Positions 20,004-28,542 of a stretch of DNA of 64,000 bases are shown piece by piece (positions within the stretch are counted from its first letter, which is position 1; each line of letters starts with the position of its first letter). The position numbers and the translations under genes were made by a program. The notes below the pieces were generated by a model. That model made no database searches. It was not told the DNA's origin and was given only the letters and a program-made list of their open reading frames with translations. Source of the stretch: Leifsonia sp. EB41 (GTDB lineage Bacteria; Actinomycetota; Actinomycetes; Actinomycetales; Microbacteriaceae); assembly GCF_041262565.1 (NCBI RefSeq), contig NZ_JBGCCJ010000001.1, positions 1,426,001 to 1,490,000 on the forward strand. Reading direction: 5' to 3'.

Positions 20004-21304
20004 GCGCGGGAGGAGCGGCCGTGGTGGAACGGGAGCGCACGACGGCCGACCGGGCCGCCGCCGATGCCGTGGAGGCCGTCTGGCGCATCGAGTCCGGCAA
20101 GCTCGTCGCCGGGCTCGCCCGCTGGACAGGCGACGTCGGCCTGGCAGAGGAGCTCGCCCAGGACGCGCTCGTCGCCGCGCTCGAGCAGTGGCCGGAGTCC
20201 GGCATCCCGCGCAATCCCGGCGCCTGGCTGACCACGGTCGCCAAGCGCCGCGCGATCGACGGTTGGCGCCGGCGCGAACGCCTCGACGAGCGCTACGCCG
20301 CCCTCGCCCGCGACCTGGAGCAGCAGGAGGACGACGACCCGGCCGCCGTCGTGGAGGAGGAGATCCAGGACGATCTGCTGCGACTGCTGTTCGTCGCCTG
20401 CCACCCCGTGCTCGCGCCGCCCGCGCGGGTCGCGCTGACGCTCAAGCTGCTCGGCGGCCTCACCACAGAGGAGATCGCGCGGGCCTTCCTCGTGCCCGTC
20501 CCGACCATCGCGCAGCGCATCGTGCGCGCCAAGCGGACGCTGACCGCCGCGCACGTCCCGTTCGAGGTGCCGGACCGCGCCGAGTACCCCGAGCGGCTGG
20601 CGTCGGTGCTGGAGGTCGTCTACCTGATTTTCAACGAGGGCTACTCCGCCACCGCCGGCGACAATTGGATGCGCCCCGACCTCTGCCAGGAGGCCCTCCG
20701 CCTCGGCCGCGTGCTCGCCGAGCTCACCCCGCGCGAGCCGGAGGTGCACGGCCTGGTCGCGCTGATGGAGTTCCAAGCCTCCCGCCTCCCCGCGCGCGCC
20801 ACCGCCGACGGCGAGCCGATCCTGCTGCAGGACCAGGACCGCACCCGCTGGGACCGCATCCTGATCGGCCGAGGGGTCGCCGCGCTCGCCCGCGCCGACC
20901 GGCTGGTGGGCTCCCGCGGCCGCGGTCCCTACGCGCTGCAGGCCGCCATCGCCGCCTGCCACGCGACCGCTCCCGCGCCGGAGGACACCGACTGGGAGGA
21001 GATCGTCGCGCTCTACGGCGCGCTCGCCGCCCTCCAGCCGTCCGCCGTCGTGGAGCTCAACCGCGCGGTCGCCCTCTCGATGGCGTACGGCCCGGAGGCC
21101 GGCCTCGACGTGGTGGACCGGCTCGTGCTGGACGGCGCGCTGGAGTCGTACCACCTGCTCCCCTCGGTGCGGGCCGACTTCCTGCTCAAGCTGGGCCGGA
21201 ACGCCGAGGCCGAGGAGGAGTTCCGGCGGGCGGCGGCGATGACCGGCAACGAGCGGGAGCGCGCGCTGCTGCTGGCGCGGGCCGAGGAGGCCGCCGGCGC
21301 GTAG
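20000..21304 (+). CDS. ECF42-type RNA polymerase sigma factor
   Basis: A 434-residue sigma factor, far longer than ordinary ECF proteins. Sigma-2 region: GLAEELAQDALVAALEQWPESGIPRNPGAWLTTVAKRRAIDGWRR. Sigma-4 region: LLRLLFVACHPVLAPPARVALTLKLLGGLTTEEIARAFLVPVPTIAQRIVRAKRTL. The extra C-terminal half (from about residue 200) starts with VLEVVYLIFNEGY and continues as TPR-like helices, the mark of ECF42. No anti-sigma factor gene is present, as usual for this group, where the C-terminal domain is thought to control activity. GTG start, coupled to the DGPF gene. Confidence 0.92.
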   Translation: MSAGGAAVVERERTTADRAAADAVEAVWRIESGKLVAGLARWTGDVGLAEELAQDALVAALEQWPESGIPRNPGAWLTTVAKRRAIDGWRRRERLDERYAALARDLEQQEDDDPAAVVEEEIQDDLLRLLFVACHPVLAPPARVALTLKLLGGLTTEEIARAFLVPVPTIAQRIVRAKRTLTAAHVPFEVPDRAEYPERLASVLEVVYLIFNEGYSATAGDNWMRPDLCQEALRLGRVLAELTPREPEVHGLVALMEFQASRLPARATADGEPILLQDQDRTRWDRILIGRGVAALARADRLVGSRGRGPYALQAAIAACHATAPAPEDTDWEEIVALYGALAALQPSAVVELNRAVALSMAYGPEAGLDVVDRLVLDGALESYHLLPSVRADFLLKLGRNAEAEEEFRRAAAMTGNERERALLLARAEEAAGA

Positions 21305-21369
21305 CGGGTGGGCGCGGTTCGGGCGTCCGGGAGTGCGCCGAGAATGACTGCCGCCGGCGCGGAGGATGC

Positions 21370-21936
21370 GTGACACTGGGGTGCGTGAGAGTCCTCCTGA
21401 AGCTCATCCTCGACTGCGACCCGGACGCGGCCTGGCGCGCCCTGCAGAGCCCGACGGCCTTCCGCGAGGTGGCGATGCCGTGGGTGGACTTCCGGTCGGA
21501 CGAGCCGGCGGGCTTCCCGACCGTGTGGGACACCGCGGAGCACCGGGTGAGCGTCCGCGCCCTCGGCGCCGTCACCGTCGGGACGCAGGCCATCCGTCTG
21601 GACACGCTGCGCTCCACCGACCCGCGCGAGCGCGCGACGCGCATCCTCCGCGACAGCGGCGGCGGCGTCGGTGGCGTGCTGTCGGCGATGCCGCACCTCG
21701 ACCACCGGATGGCCATCGCCCCGGACCCCACGGGTCCCGGGGAGGACGGCCGGGTCCGCACCCTGTACCGCGACCGGCTGGTCGTCCGCGCCGGCGTCGT
21801 GACGCCGCTCGCCTGGTACGGATTGTGGGCGTTCTGGCAGTGGCGCGGGCTGCGCCTGCGGCGCCTCGCACCCACCTGGGCATACGATCCACCCACGCCA
21901 GAACCGGATTCAGCCACGACGGAGGCAGCAGCATGA
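21370..21936 (+). CDS. SRPBCC-like protein of unknown function
   Basis: A 188-residue protein. It starts VLLKLILDCDPDAAWRALQSPTAFREVAMPWVDFRS, typical of polyketide-cyclase/SRPBCC folds that hold small hydrophobic ligands. A conserved-looking core is MPHLDHRMAIAP, followed by RTLYRDRLVVRAG. The end is WYGLWAFWQWRGLRLRRL. GTG 21370 has GGAGG 4 bases upstream; GTG 21385 is an alternative. An ATG at 21366 is in another frame. Its stop overlaps the next gene start. Family assignment is tentative. Confidence 0.65.
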   Translation: MTLGCVRVLLKLILDCDPDAAWRALQSPTAFREVAMPWVDFRSDEPAGFPTVWDTAEHRVSVRALGAVTVGTQAIRLDTLRSTDPRERATRILRDSGGGVGGVLSAMPHLDHRMAIAPDPTGPGEDGRVRTLYRDRLVVRAGVVTPLAWYGLWAFWQWRGLRLRRLAPTWAYDPPTPEPDSATTEAAA

Positions 21937-22616
21937 GCACCATCACCCCCGAGCCCGCCCCGGAGGTCGCGCCCGGTCGCGGCCGCGTCGCGACCGCCGT
22001 GCAGACCGCGGACTGGCGCCGCAGCGTCTTCGCTCTGTACGCGTCGGTGCGCCGGATCGCCGCCTCCGACCCGGCCGCCGCCCACGCGCACTGGATCTCC
22101 TGCCGCAACGACCTGTTCTCGTCGCACCCGGCGTCCCCGCTCCTGGACGAGGACCGCGACCGCTTCACGGGCCTCCCGGTGTCGCCGTACGACCCCGACT
22201 GGCGCTTCGAACTGCCGATCCATCCCGCCGCGGAGGCGACGCGGATGGACGTGGAGACCGGCACGGACGGCGTGGTGCCCTTCGTGCTGCTCGGCACGGT
22301 GCGGGTCCCGCTGGCGGGCTCGCTCGACGTCTGGAAGCTGTCCTCGTACGGCGGCGGCCTGTTCGTCCCCGTGAAGGACGCCCTCGCCGGGCGCCGCGGC
22401 GGCACCTACGGCGGCGGCCGCTACCTGATCGACACGATCAAGGGCTCCGACCTGGGGATGACGGCCGACGACGACGAGACGACGATCGTCCTCGACTTCA
22501 ACTTCGCCTACAACCCGTCCTGCGCCTACGACCCGGCCTGGGCGTGCCCGCTCGCGCAGGCGGGCAACACGCTCCCGGTGGAGGTCCCCGTCGGCGAGCG
22601 CTACGGCCAGGAGTAG
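21933..22616 (+). CDS. DUF1684 domain protein
   Basis: A 227-residue DUF1684 protein: WRRSVFALYASVRRI, FSSHPASPLLDEDRDRFTGLPVSPYDPDWRFEL, GTYGGGRYLIDTIKGSDLG and the C-terminal signature FNFAYNPSCAYDPAWACPLAQAGNTLPVEVPVGER. The conserved Cys/Pro/Asn cluster is typical, but no activity is proven for the family. GGAGG precedes the ATG, which overlaps the previous stop (ATGA), so the two are co-translated. It converges with the HelD gene. Confidence 0.88.
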   Translation: MSTITPEPAPEVAPGRGRVATAVQTADWRRSVFALYASVRRIAASDPAAAHAHWISCRNDLFSSHPASPLLDEDRDRFTGLPVSPYDPDWRFELPIHPAAEATRMDVETGTDGVVPFVLLGTVRVPLAGSLDVWKLSSYGGGLFVPVKDALAGRRGGTYGGGRYLIDTIKGSDLGMTADDDETTIVLDFNFAYNPSCAYDPAWACPLAQAGNTLPVEVPVGERYGQE

Positions 22617-22640
22617 TACGCATCCCCCGTCAACCCGACC

Positions 22641-22699
22641 CCGAGGGGCACGTCGTTGTCACTTGTGGGCGCCAGAAGTGACAACAACGTGCCCTTCGG
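22641..22699. terminator. 24-bp inverted repeat, GAGGGGCACGT family, core 2
   Basis: Arms 22641-22664 and 22676-22699 match at 22 of 24 positions. Both mismatches allow G-U pairing in one strand's RNA. The outer part is CCGAGGGGCACGT and the core CGTTGTCACTT, the same as at 35478-35534. It lies between converging genes. Confidence 0.85.
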
Positions 22700-22720
22700 C
22701 GGTGGGAGGGTGTGAGCGGG

Positions 22721-24937
22721 TCAGCGGGCGACGAGGGTGAGACGTTGCGTGGGGCGCGTCATCGCCACGTACAGCGACGCCGCCCCGCGCACCGACTCCG
22801 CGGCGAGCGCCGCCGGGTCGGCCAGAACCACGGCGTCGAACTCGAGTCCCTTCGCCTCGTAGCCGGTCAGCACCGAGATCGGCCGGGTCAGCCCGGCCGC
22901 GCCGCGCGCCGCCGCGTCGCCGAAGCGCGCGCGGACCTCGGCCGCCACCGCGTCCACGTCGGCCGTCGCCGCGATGACAGCGAGCGTCCCCTCGGCGTCC
23001 AGGCTGCGGTCGTGCGAGATCGCCTCCGCCACCGCCGTCGCCAGCCCGGAGCCGTTGGCCGACACGCGCCGGATCGGCCAGTCGCCCTCCCGCACCGCGC
23101 GCGTCGGCGTGATCGGCAGCCCCGCCTCCGCCGCGATCCGCTCCGCCTCGCGCGTGATCTGGGCGGGCGTGCGGTAGTTGACCGTCAGCTCCTCCAGGCG
23201 CCAGGCGTCCTTGAACACCGGGCTGAGGGCCTCGTCCCAGCTCGTCGCACCGGCGGCCGACGCGACCTGGGCGATGTCGCCGACGATCGTGAACGACTTC
23301 ATCGGGCAACGGCGCACCAGCACGCGCCACTGCATCGCGGACAGCTCCTGCGCCTCGTCCACGACCACATGGCCGTAGGTCCACGACCGGTCGGCGAGCG
23401 CGCGCTCGGCGGTCGTGCCGCGGTCCTCCTGCTCGGCGAAGCCGTCGGCGAGCTGCTCGGCGCTCACCAGGCCCTGCACACCCATGTTCCGGATGGCCGC
23501 ACGCGCGTTCTCGAGGTCGCGCTTGCGCTGGCGGTCCCGCTCGCGGGAGGCGTAGTCCGCGCGGCCCGGGAAGTCGCCCAGCAGCTCCGCGGCCTCGTCC
23601 AGGAGCGGCACGTCGGAGACCGTGAACGGCGCCGTCCGGTCGCGCAGCAGCGCCTCCCGCTGCGCGGGCGTCCACCGCGGCGTCAGCTCGGCCAGCCACG
23701 ACGGGCGCGCGTACAGGTCCTGCAGCAGCTTCTGCGGGGTGAGCGGCAGCCAGGCCGTGTTGAGGAGGACGCGGACGTCGTACGACGTGCGCAGGTCCTC
23801 CCGGAGCACCCGGAGGTCCGCCTCGTCGATGGTCGAACCGCCGGCCCGGAGCTGGGCGGCGAGCTGGTCGGTGAGCTCCCCGAGCGCCTGCTTCACGAAC
23901 GTGACGCGGGCGACGTTGTGCGGCTTGCCGGTGCGCTGCGCCTTCCCGAGCGCGCGCTGCACGAGGTCCGGCTGGACGACGAGGCGCTCGTTGTCGACCA
24001 CGATCGTCTGCGGCTCGGCCGGCGCCTTCTGCCGCGACCTCACGGCGCGGGAGAGCAGCCGCGCCATCTGGATCGAGCCCTTCAGGCGCGCAGCCTCCGG
24101 CTCGTCCTCGGTCGTGGCCTCCACACCGGGGAACAGCTCGCCCAACGTCTGCATCACGACGCCGGTCTCGCCGAGCGACGGGAGGACGGCCTCGATGTAG
24201 CGCAGGAACGCGGGCGACGGGCCGACGACGAGCACGCCGGAGGTACTCAGCCGCTGCCGGTTCGCGTACAGGAGGTAGGCGGCGCGGTGCAGCGCCACCG
24301 CGGTCTTGCCGGTGCCCGGGCCGCCCTGCACGACCAGCGCGCCGCGGATGTCGGAACGGATGATGCGGTCCTGCTCGGCCTGGATGGTCGCCACGATGTC
24401 GTGCATGCGGCCGGTGCGCTGCGCGGTGAGGGCCGCCAGCAGCGCGCCCTCCCCCTGCACCTTCTCGCCGGACGCGTCGCCGTCGAGCAGCGTCTCATCG
24501 AAGACGTCGTCGTCGATCCGGACCACCTGTCGGCCGTTCATGGTGAGATGGCGACGGGCCCGCACGCCCATCCGCTCGTTCGCGGTCGCCTGGTAGAAGG
24601 CGCTCGCCTGCTGGGCGCGCCAGTCCACGAGCAGCGAGCGCTGGTCGTCGTCGCGCAGGCCGACGCGGCCGATGTAGCGGTGGTCGGTGCCGTCGACCGG
24701 CTCCTGGAGCAGCAGCCTCCCGAACACGAGCCTGGCGTCCACGTCGCGGAGCTGCACGAGCTGGTCCTCGTACAGGCGGGCGAAGGCGTCGCGTTCGCTG
24801 CGCGCCTGGTGGTTGCTGCCCACGCTCTCGCGGCGCACCCGCGTCAGCCGCTCCTCCGTCTCCGCCCTGAGCGTGTCGAGACGCTCATACAGGCCTGAGA
24901 CGACGGTGCGCTCACGATCGAGCTCGGATTCCTGCAC
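22721..24937 (-). CDS. helD: HelD-type UvrD-like ATPase, RNA polymerase recycling factor
   Basis: A 738-residue superfamily 1 ATPase. A coiled-coil N-terminus (residues 1-60) precedes DHRYIGRVGLRDDD and LVDWRAQQASAFYQAT. Walker A GGPGTGKTAVALHRAAYLLY is at about residue 205, with Walker B VVDEAQELS near 570, NYRTPAQI, and LTGYEAKGLEFDAVVL and YVAMTRPTQRL at the end. The N-terminal arm and the long insert within domain 1A are those of actinobacterial (class II) HelD, which binds stalled RNA polymerase and frees it from nucleic acid. The GTG start has AAGGTGG upstream. Some relatives give rifampicin tolerance. Confidence 0.85.
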   Translation of the reverse strand: MQESELDRERTVVSGLYERLDTLRAETEERLTRVRRESVGSNHQARSERDAFARLYEDQLVQLRDVDARLVFGRLLLQEPVDGTDHRYIGRVGLRDDDQRSLLVDWRAQQASAFYQATANERMGVRARRHLTMNGRQVVRIDDDVFDETLLDGDASGEKVQGEGALLAALTAQRTGRMHDIVATIQAEQDRIIRSDIRGALVVQGGPGTGKTAVALHRAAYLLYANRQRLSTSGVLVVGPSPAFLRYIEAVLPSLGETGVVMQTLGELFPGVEATTEDEPEAARLKGSIQMARLLSRAVRSRQKAPAEPQTIVVDNERLVVQPDLVQRALGKAQRTGKPHNVARVTFVKQALGELTDQLAAQLRAGGSTIDEADLRVLREDLRTSYDVRVLLNTAWLPLTPQKLLQDLYARPSWLAELTPRWTPAQREALLRDRTAPFTVSDVPLLDEAAELLGDFPGRADYASRERDRQRKRDLENARAAIRNMGVQGLVSAEQLADGFAEQEDRGTTAERALADRSWTYGHVVVDEAQELSAMQWRVLVRRCPMKSFTIVGDIAQVASAAGATSWDEALSPVFKDAWRLEELTVNYRTPAQITREAERIAAEAGLPITPTRAVREGDWPIRRVSANGSGLATAVAEAISHDRSLDAEGTLAVIAATADVDAVAAEVRARFGDAAARGAAGLTRPISVLTGYEAKGLEFDAVVLADPAALAAESVRGAASLYVAMTRPTQRLTLVAR

Positions 24938-25187
24938 GCGCGACCACCTTCCGGGATTACGGGCCGAAAGTCTACGACGTCCGGCTATGAATGTGCTCCC
25001 AGCAATCGTGCGGCGCGTTCCGCTAGACTCGGTGGACCAGCACTGCTGGCATGCCGGCGCCGCCGGCGTGCGCGAGCGCCGGGCGGACCCCCGCCGCGCA
25101 CCATCCTCTTCTTTCCGGCGAAGACGTCGCCCTCTTGCGACGCCGCCGGACCAGCCCTCATGGGCCGACCCTGCCAGAAAGGCATTT

Positions 25188-26801
25188 GTGACCAACCAGA
25201 CTTTCGCCGACTTCGGCGTGCCCGCTCCCCTCGTCGCCGTCCTCGCGGCCGACGGCAAGGCGGAGCCGTTCCCCATCCAGGCCGACACCCTGCCCGACAC
25301 GCTCGCCGGACGTGACGTCCTCGGGCGCGGCAAGACGGGCTCGGGCAAGACGATCGCGTTCGCGATCCCGATGGCCGCGCGCCTCGCCGCGTCCGCCGCC
25401 GGAGGCCGTCCCTCCCGCGGCTACCGCCGGCCCCGCGGCCTCGTGCTCGCCCCGACCCGCGAGCTCGCCACCCAGATCGACGCCACCCTGAAGCCGCTCG
25501 CGGCCGCGCTCGGACTGACCACCACCACGATCTTCGGCGGCGTCTCGCAGAGCCGCCAGGTGACCGCGCTGCAGGGCGGCGTCGACATCATCGTCGCCTG
25601 CCCCGGCCGCCTCGAAGACCTGATGAAGCAGGGCATCGTCCACCTGGACAAGGTCGAGATCACCGTGCTGGACGAGGCCGACCACATGGCCGACCTCGGC
25701 TTCCTGCCGACCGTCACGCGCATCCTCAACGCCACGCCGTCGCGCGGACAGCGCCTGCTGTTCTCTGCGACCCTGGACAACGGCGTCGACAAGGTCGTCG
25801 CCAAGTTCCTCACCAACGAGGTGCTGCACTCGGTGGACGACGCGACCAGCCACGTGGAGGCCATGACCCACCACGTCTTCGAGGTGAGCGACCAGGACGC
25901 CAAGAAAGACCTGATCATGGCGCTCGCCTCCGGCCGCGGCCGCCGCATCATGTTCATGCGCACCAAGCACCAGGCCAAGCGCCTCGCCAAGCAGCTCACG
26001 TCGGCGGGCATCCCGGCCGTCGACCTGCACGGCAACCTCAGCCAGGGCGCCCGCGACCGCAACCTCGCGGCGTTCGGCAGCGGCGACGTGCGCGTGCTCG
26101 TCGCGACCGACGTCGCGGCCCGCGGCGTCCACGTCGACGACGTGGAGCTGGTCGTGCACGTCGACCCGCCCGCGGAGCACAAGGCGTACCTCCACCGCTC
26201 GGGCCGCACCGCGCGCGCCGGAAGCGCCGGCGACGTCGCGACCGTGATGCTGCCGGAGCAGGCGGGCGACGTGAAGTCGCTGCTGCGCGCGGCCGCGATC
26301 ACGGCCACGCCGCAGCGCGTGACGGCCGAGTCGGCCGCCGTGACGGCGCTGGTGGGCGAGCGCGCGGAGCGCGTCGCGCCGGCGCCGGTCGCCGCGGGCG
26401 GCAACGGCGGCGGCCGGGGCGCGGGCTCCACGGGTGCCTCGGGTGGCGGAAACGGAGGCCGGCGACGCCGCGGCGGCCAGAACCGGGCGGCCGGCGACGG
26501 CCACGAGGGCCAGGCCTCGCGCGACAACGGCGGCAACCGTGGCCAGAGCACGGGCCGCAACGGCCGCCGGAACTCCGGCCGCGACGTGGCAGCCCCGACG
26601 GGCGACGGCGCTGGCCGTGGCCACGGCCGCGGCGGGCGCGCCGGCGGCGAGGGCCGCCCCGCTGCCGACCGCAACGGCGCTCCTCAGGCGTCCGGCAACG
26701 GCCGCGGCGGCCGCGCGGGTGCCCGCCAGGGCCTCCGCGTCGGCGACGTCGTGAGCGGCAGCACCAGCCGAGGACAGGGCACCCGCCGCGCCCGCGGCTG
26801 A
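25188..26801 (+). CDS. DEAD-box RNA helicase with RGG-rich tail
   Basis: A 537-residue ATP-dependent RNA helicase. Q motif FADFGVPAPLVAVLAADGKAEPFPIQADTLP, Walker A GRGKTGSGKT at about residue 48, PTRELA, LDEADHMAD (DEAD), SATL, and in the second RecA domain DVAARGVHVDDV and HRSGRTARAG. Residues from about 400 are a low-complexity Gly/Arg/Asn tail (GGNGGGRGAG, GRNGRRNSGR) that binds RNA. It is RhlE/CsdA-like, used in RNA unwinding in the cold or in ribosome assembly. The GTG start follows AGAAAGG. The roughly 160-base leader after a TAGACT box (25024-25029) could carry control. Confidence 0.92.
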   Translation: MTNQTFADFGVPAPLVAVLAADGKAEPFPIQADTLPDTLAGRDVLGRGKTGSGKTIAFAIPMAARLAASAAGGRPSRGYRRPRGLVLAPTRELATQIDATLKPLAAALGLTTTTIFGGVSQSRQVTALQGGVDIIVACPGRLEDLMKQGIVHLDKVEITVLDEADHMADLGFLPTVTRILNATPSRGQRLLFSATLDNGVDKVVAKFLTNEVLHSVDDATSHVEAMTHHVFEVSDQDAKKDLIMALASGRGRRIMFMRTKHQAKRLAKQLTSAGIPAVDLHGNLSQGARDRNLAAFGSGDVRVLVATDVAARGVHVDDVELVVHVDPPAEHKAYLHRSGRTARAGSAGDVATVMLPEQAGDVKSLLRAAAITATPQRVTAESAAVTALVGERAERVAPAPVAAGGNGGGRGAGSTGASGGGNGGRRRRGGQNRAAGDGHEGQASRDNGGNRGQSTGRNGRRNSGRDVAAPTGDGAGRGHGRGGRAGGEGRPAADRNGAPQASGNGRGGRAGARQGLRVGDVVSGSTSRGQGTRRARG

Positions 26802-26821
26802 CCCGCACCCCGACCTCCAGC

Positions 26822-27004
26822 AACGGAGGAGATCCCGCCCCTACCCGGCCGGATCTCCTCCGTTGCCTGCTTAAAGCCCACCGACGCAGCCACATCTCCT
26901 CCGTTACCGACCCCGCAGCCAACGGAGGAGATCCGGTGTGCGGCAAGCGGAAATGTCAGCCAACGGAGGAGATTCCCACCCGACCCGGCCGGATGTCCTC
27001 CGTT
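26822..27004. repeat. Cluster of six alternating AACGGAGGAGAT repeats
   Basis: Between two converging genes the 12-mer AACGGAGGAGAT or a near copy occurs six times with alternating orientation: 26822 (+), 26853-26864 (-), 26894-26905 (-), 26921 (+), 26962 (+), 26993-27004 (-, one mismatch). They form three inverted pairs. The first and last pairs share the loop-side sequence ACCCGGCCGGAT, so they are two copies of one hairpin unit. They probably terminate both transcripts. Confidence 0.8.
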
Positions 27005-27040
27005 AGCGACATGGGATGAGTCTCGGGCAGGGCGCTGGGG

Positions 27041-27640
27041 TCAGGGGTGGGTCGGGGTGGGGGCGAGGGTGGCGATGCCGGCCTCGATGCCGTCGATCAG
27101 GAGGCGGAAGCTGCGGTCGAGGTCGTCGGGGAGACCGAAGCCGCCGCCGAGTTCGAGGGTGATGAAGCCGTGGAGGGCGCTCCGCAGCATCCGGATGGCG
27201 TCGACCGTCGCCTCCTCCGGCAGTCCGAAGCCGCGCAGGGCGGCGGCCAGGACGGCGATGGTCTCGCCCGCCCGCGCCGCCAGCTCGGCGTCCGCGTCCG
27301 AGCCGAGGTCGGGTGCGACCTGCGTCGCCGCATACCGTCCGGGATGGCGGTGCGCGTAGGCGCGGACGGAGTCGGCCGCTGAGTGGAGGGCCTCCGGCCC
27401 GGAGCGCCCGATGGTCGCCTCGGCCAGCACGCCCGTCAGCTCGGCCACACACTCGGTCGCGACCACCCGGCGCAGGTCGTCGAGCGACGCGACGTGCTTG
27501 TACAGGCTCGGCACCGCCACACCGGCGCGGGAGGCCACGGCGGCGAGGGTCAGCTTGTCGAGGCCGTTCACCCCGCCGGCGTCCACGAGGTCGAGGGCCA
27601 CGGCGGCCACGGCGGCCCGGGTCAGCCCGGCCCTAGGCAC
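27041..27640 (-). CDS. TetR-family repressor of the linked hydrolase
   Basis: A 199-residue TetR regulator. The DNA-binding helix-turn-helix is at residues 8-53 (LTLAAVASRAGVAVPSLYKHVASLDDLRRVV). The C-terminal half with RSALHGFITLELGGGFGLPDDLDRSF is the WHG-type ligand domain. The GTG start overlaps the end of the hydrolase gene by 8 bases. It is the second gene of the operon and most likely represses it through the palindrome at 28496-28512. Confidence 0.9.
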   Translation of the reverse strand: MPRAGLTRAAVAAVALDLVDAGGVNGLDKLTLAAVASRAGVAVPSLYKHVASLDDLRRVVATECVAELTGVLAEATIGRSGPEALHSAADSVRAYAHRHPGRYAATQVAPDLGSDADAELAARAGETIAVLAAALRGFGLPEEATVDAIRMLRSALHGFITLELGGGFGLPDDLDRSFRLLIDGIEAGIATLAPTPTHP

Positions 27641-28487
27641 GGGCCTGGCCCCACCCGCTCGCTCGGCGCTCCGCGAGGAAGCGCAGTGTCTCTGGCACGA
27701 TCACGTCGGGCCGCTGGGCCTGCGGGTAGTGGCCCGACTCGGGGACCCGGACGACCTCCGCCCCGAGGGACTCGATCCAGTCAGCCTCGGCGGCCGGGTC
27801 CTTGTAGTCGGGGTCCAGGGCTCCGACGAAGGCGAGGATGGGGGCCGTCACCTCCGGGAGGCGGGGCTCGACGACAGAGTGGGTGAGCTGGAGGGTGAGG
27901 TGGCGGAAGGAGCGCAGCCGGCCGGGCTCCTTCATGTTGCGCTTGAGGTCGGCGGTGTGCTCCTTCAGCCACGGCGCGGTGCGGCCCTTGTTGATCGAGC
28001 GGTAGTAGCCCGCCCAGAAGGCCGGGCCCCACGGGCCGGTGAACAGCACGCGGTACATCCCGTGGATGGACGCGACGGTGAGGCGGCTCATCGCGGGGTC
28101 GCGCAGCAGCGGGCCGTAGAGCACGAGGCCGGCGATCGCGTCGGGACGCTCGGCGGCGGCCCACGCGGCGGCGGCCGCGCCCATCGAGTTGCCGAGCACG
28201 ACGGCGTTGCCGCCCAGCTCGTCGATCAGCGCGATCAGGTCGCGGGCGGTCGCGATGTCGCCGAACTCGCGGAAGGTGGTGTCCGACTCGCCGTGCGCCC
28301 GCAGGTCGGTGACGGCGACGCGGTAGCCGGCCTCCAGCAGCGGGCCGGTCAGCTCGCGGTAGGTGGAACGGAGATCGCCCATCCCGGGGACGGCGACGAC
28401 GAGCGGGCCGGAGCCCTCGACGGTGTAGCTGATGCGTCCCTCGGGGCGCTGCAGGTACCGGACCTGCGAAGCGATGGAAGTGTTCAT
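27633..28487 (-). CDS. Alpha/beta hydrolase
   Basis: A 284-residue hydrolase. The oxyanion loop PGMGDLRSTYREL, nucleophile elbow GNSMG (Ser near residue 100), acid GALDPDYKD and the catalytic His in SGHYPQAQRP make a complete triad. It resembles esterase/haloperoxidase-type enzymes; the substrate is unknown. ATG 28487 is chosen because the upstream in-frame extension would run through the operator. It is co-transcribed with the TetR gene. Confidence 0.88.
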   Translation of the reverse strand: MNTSIASQVRYLQRPEGRISYTVEGSGPLVVAVPGMGDLRSTYRELTGPLLEAGYRVAVTDLRAHGESDTTFREFGDIATARDLIALIDELGGNAVVLGNSMGAAAAAWAAAERPDAIAGLVLYGPLLRDPAMSRLTVASIHGMYRVLFTGPWGPAFWAGYYRSINKGRTAPWLKEHTADLKRNMKEPGRLRSFRHLTLQLTHSVVEPRLPEVTAPILAFVGALDPDYKDPAAEADWIESLGAEVVRVPESGHYPQAQRPDVIVPETLRFLAERRASGWGQARA

Positions 28488-28495
28488 AGCCGTAA

Positions 28496-28512
28496 AGCTA
28501 ATACCATTAGCT
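28496..28512. promoter_or_regulatory. Operator for the TetR/hydrolase operon
   Basis: AGCTAAT-ACC-ATTAGCT is a perfect 7-bp inverted repeat with a 3-base centre, 8 bases before the hydrolase start. It is the only AT-rich palindrome in the region, so it is the likely TetR site; binding would block transcription. Confidence 0.75.
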
Positions 28513-28542
28513 AACGAGCGCAAGCACAATCGAGGAATTCGG

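Noticed and set aside
26822-27004. CRISPR array as explanation for the AACGGAGGAGAT repeats
   Set aside because: The repeats alternate in orientation, are only 12 bases long and have irregular spacing; no cas genes are present.
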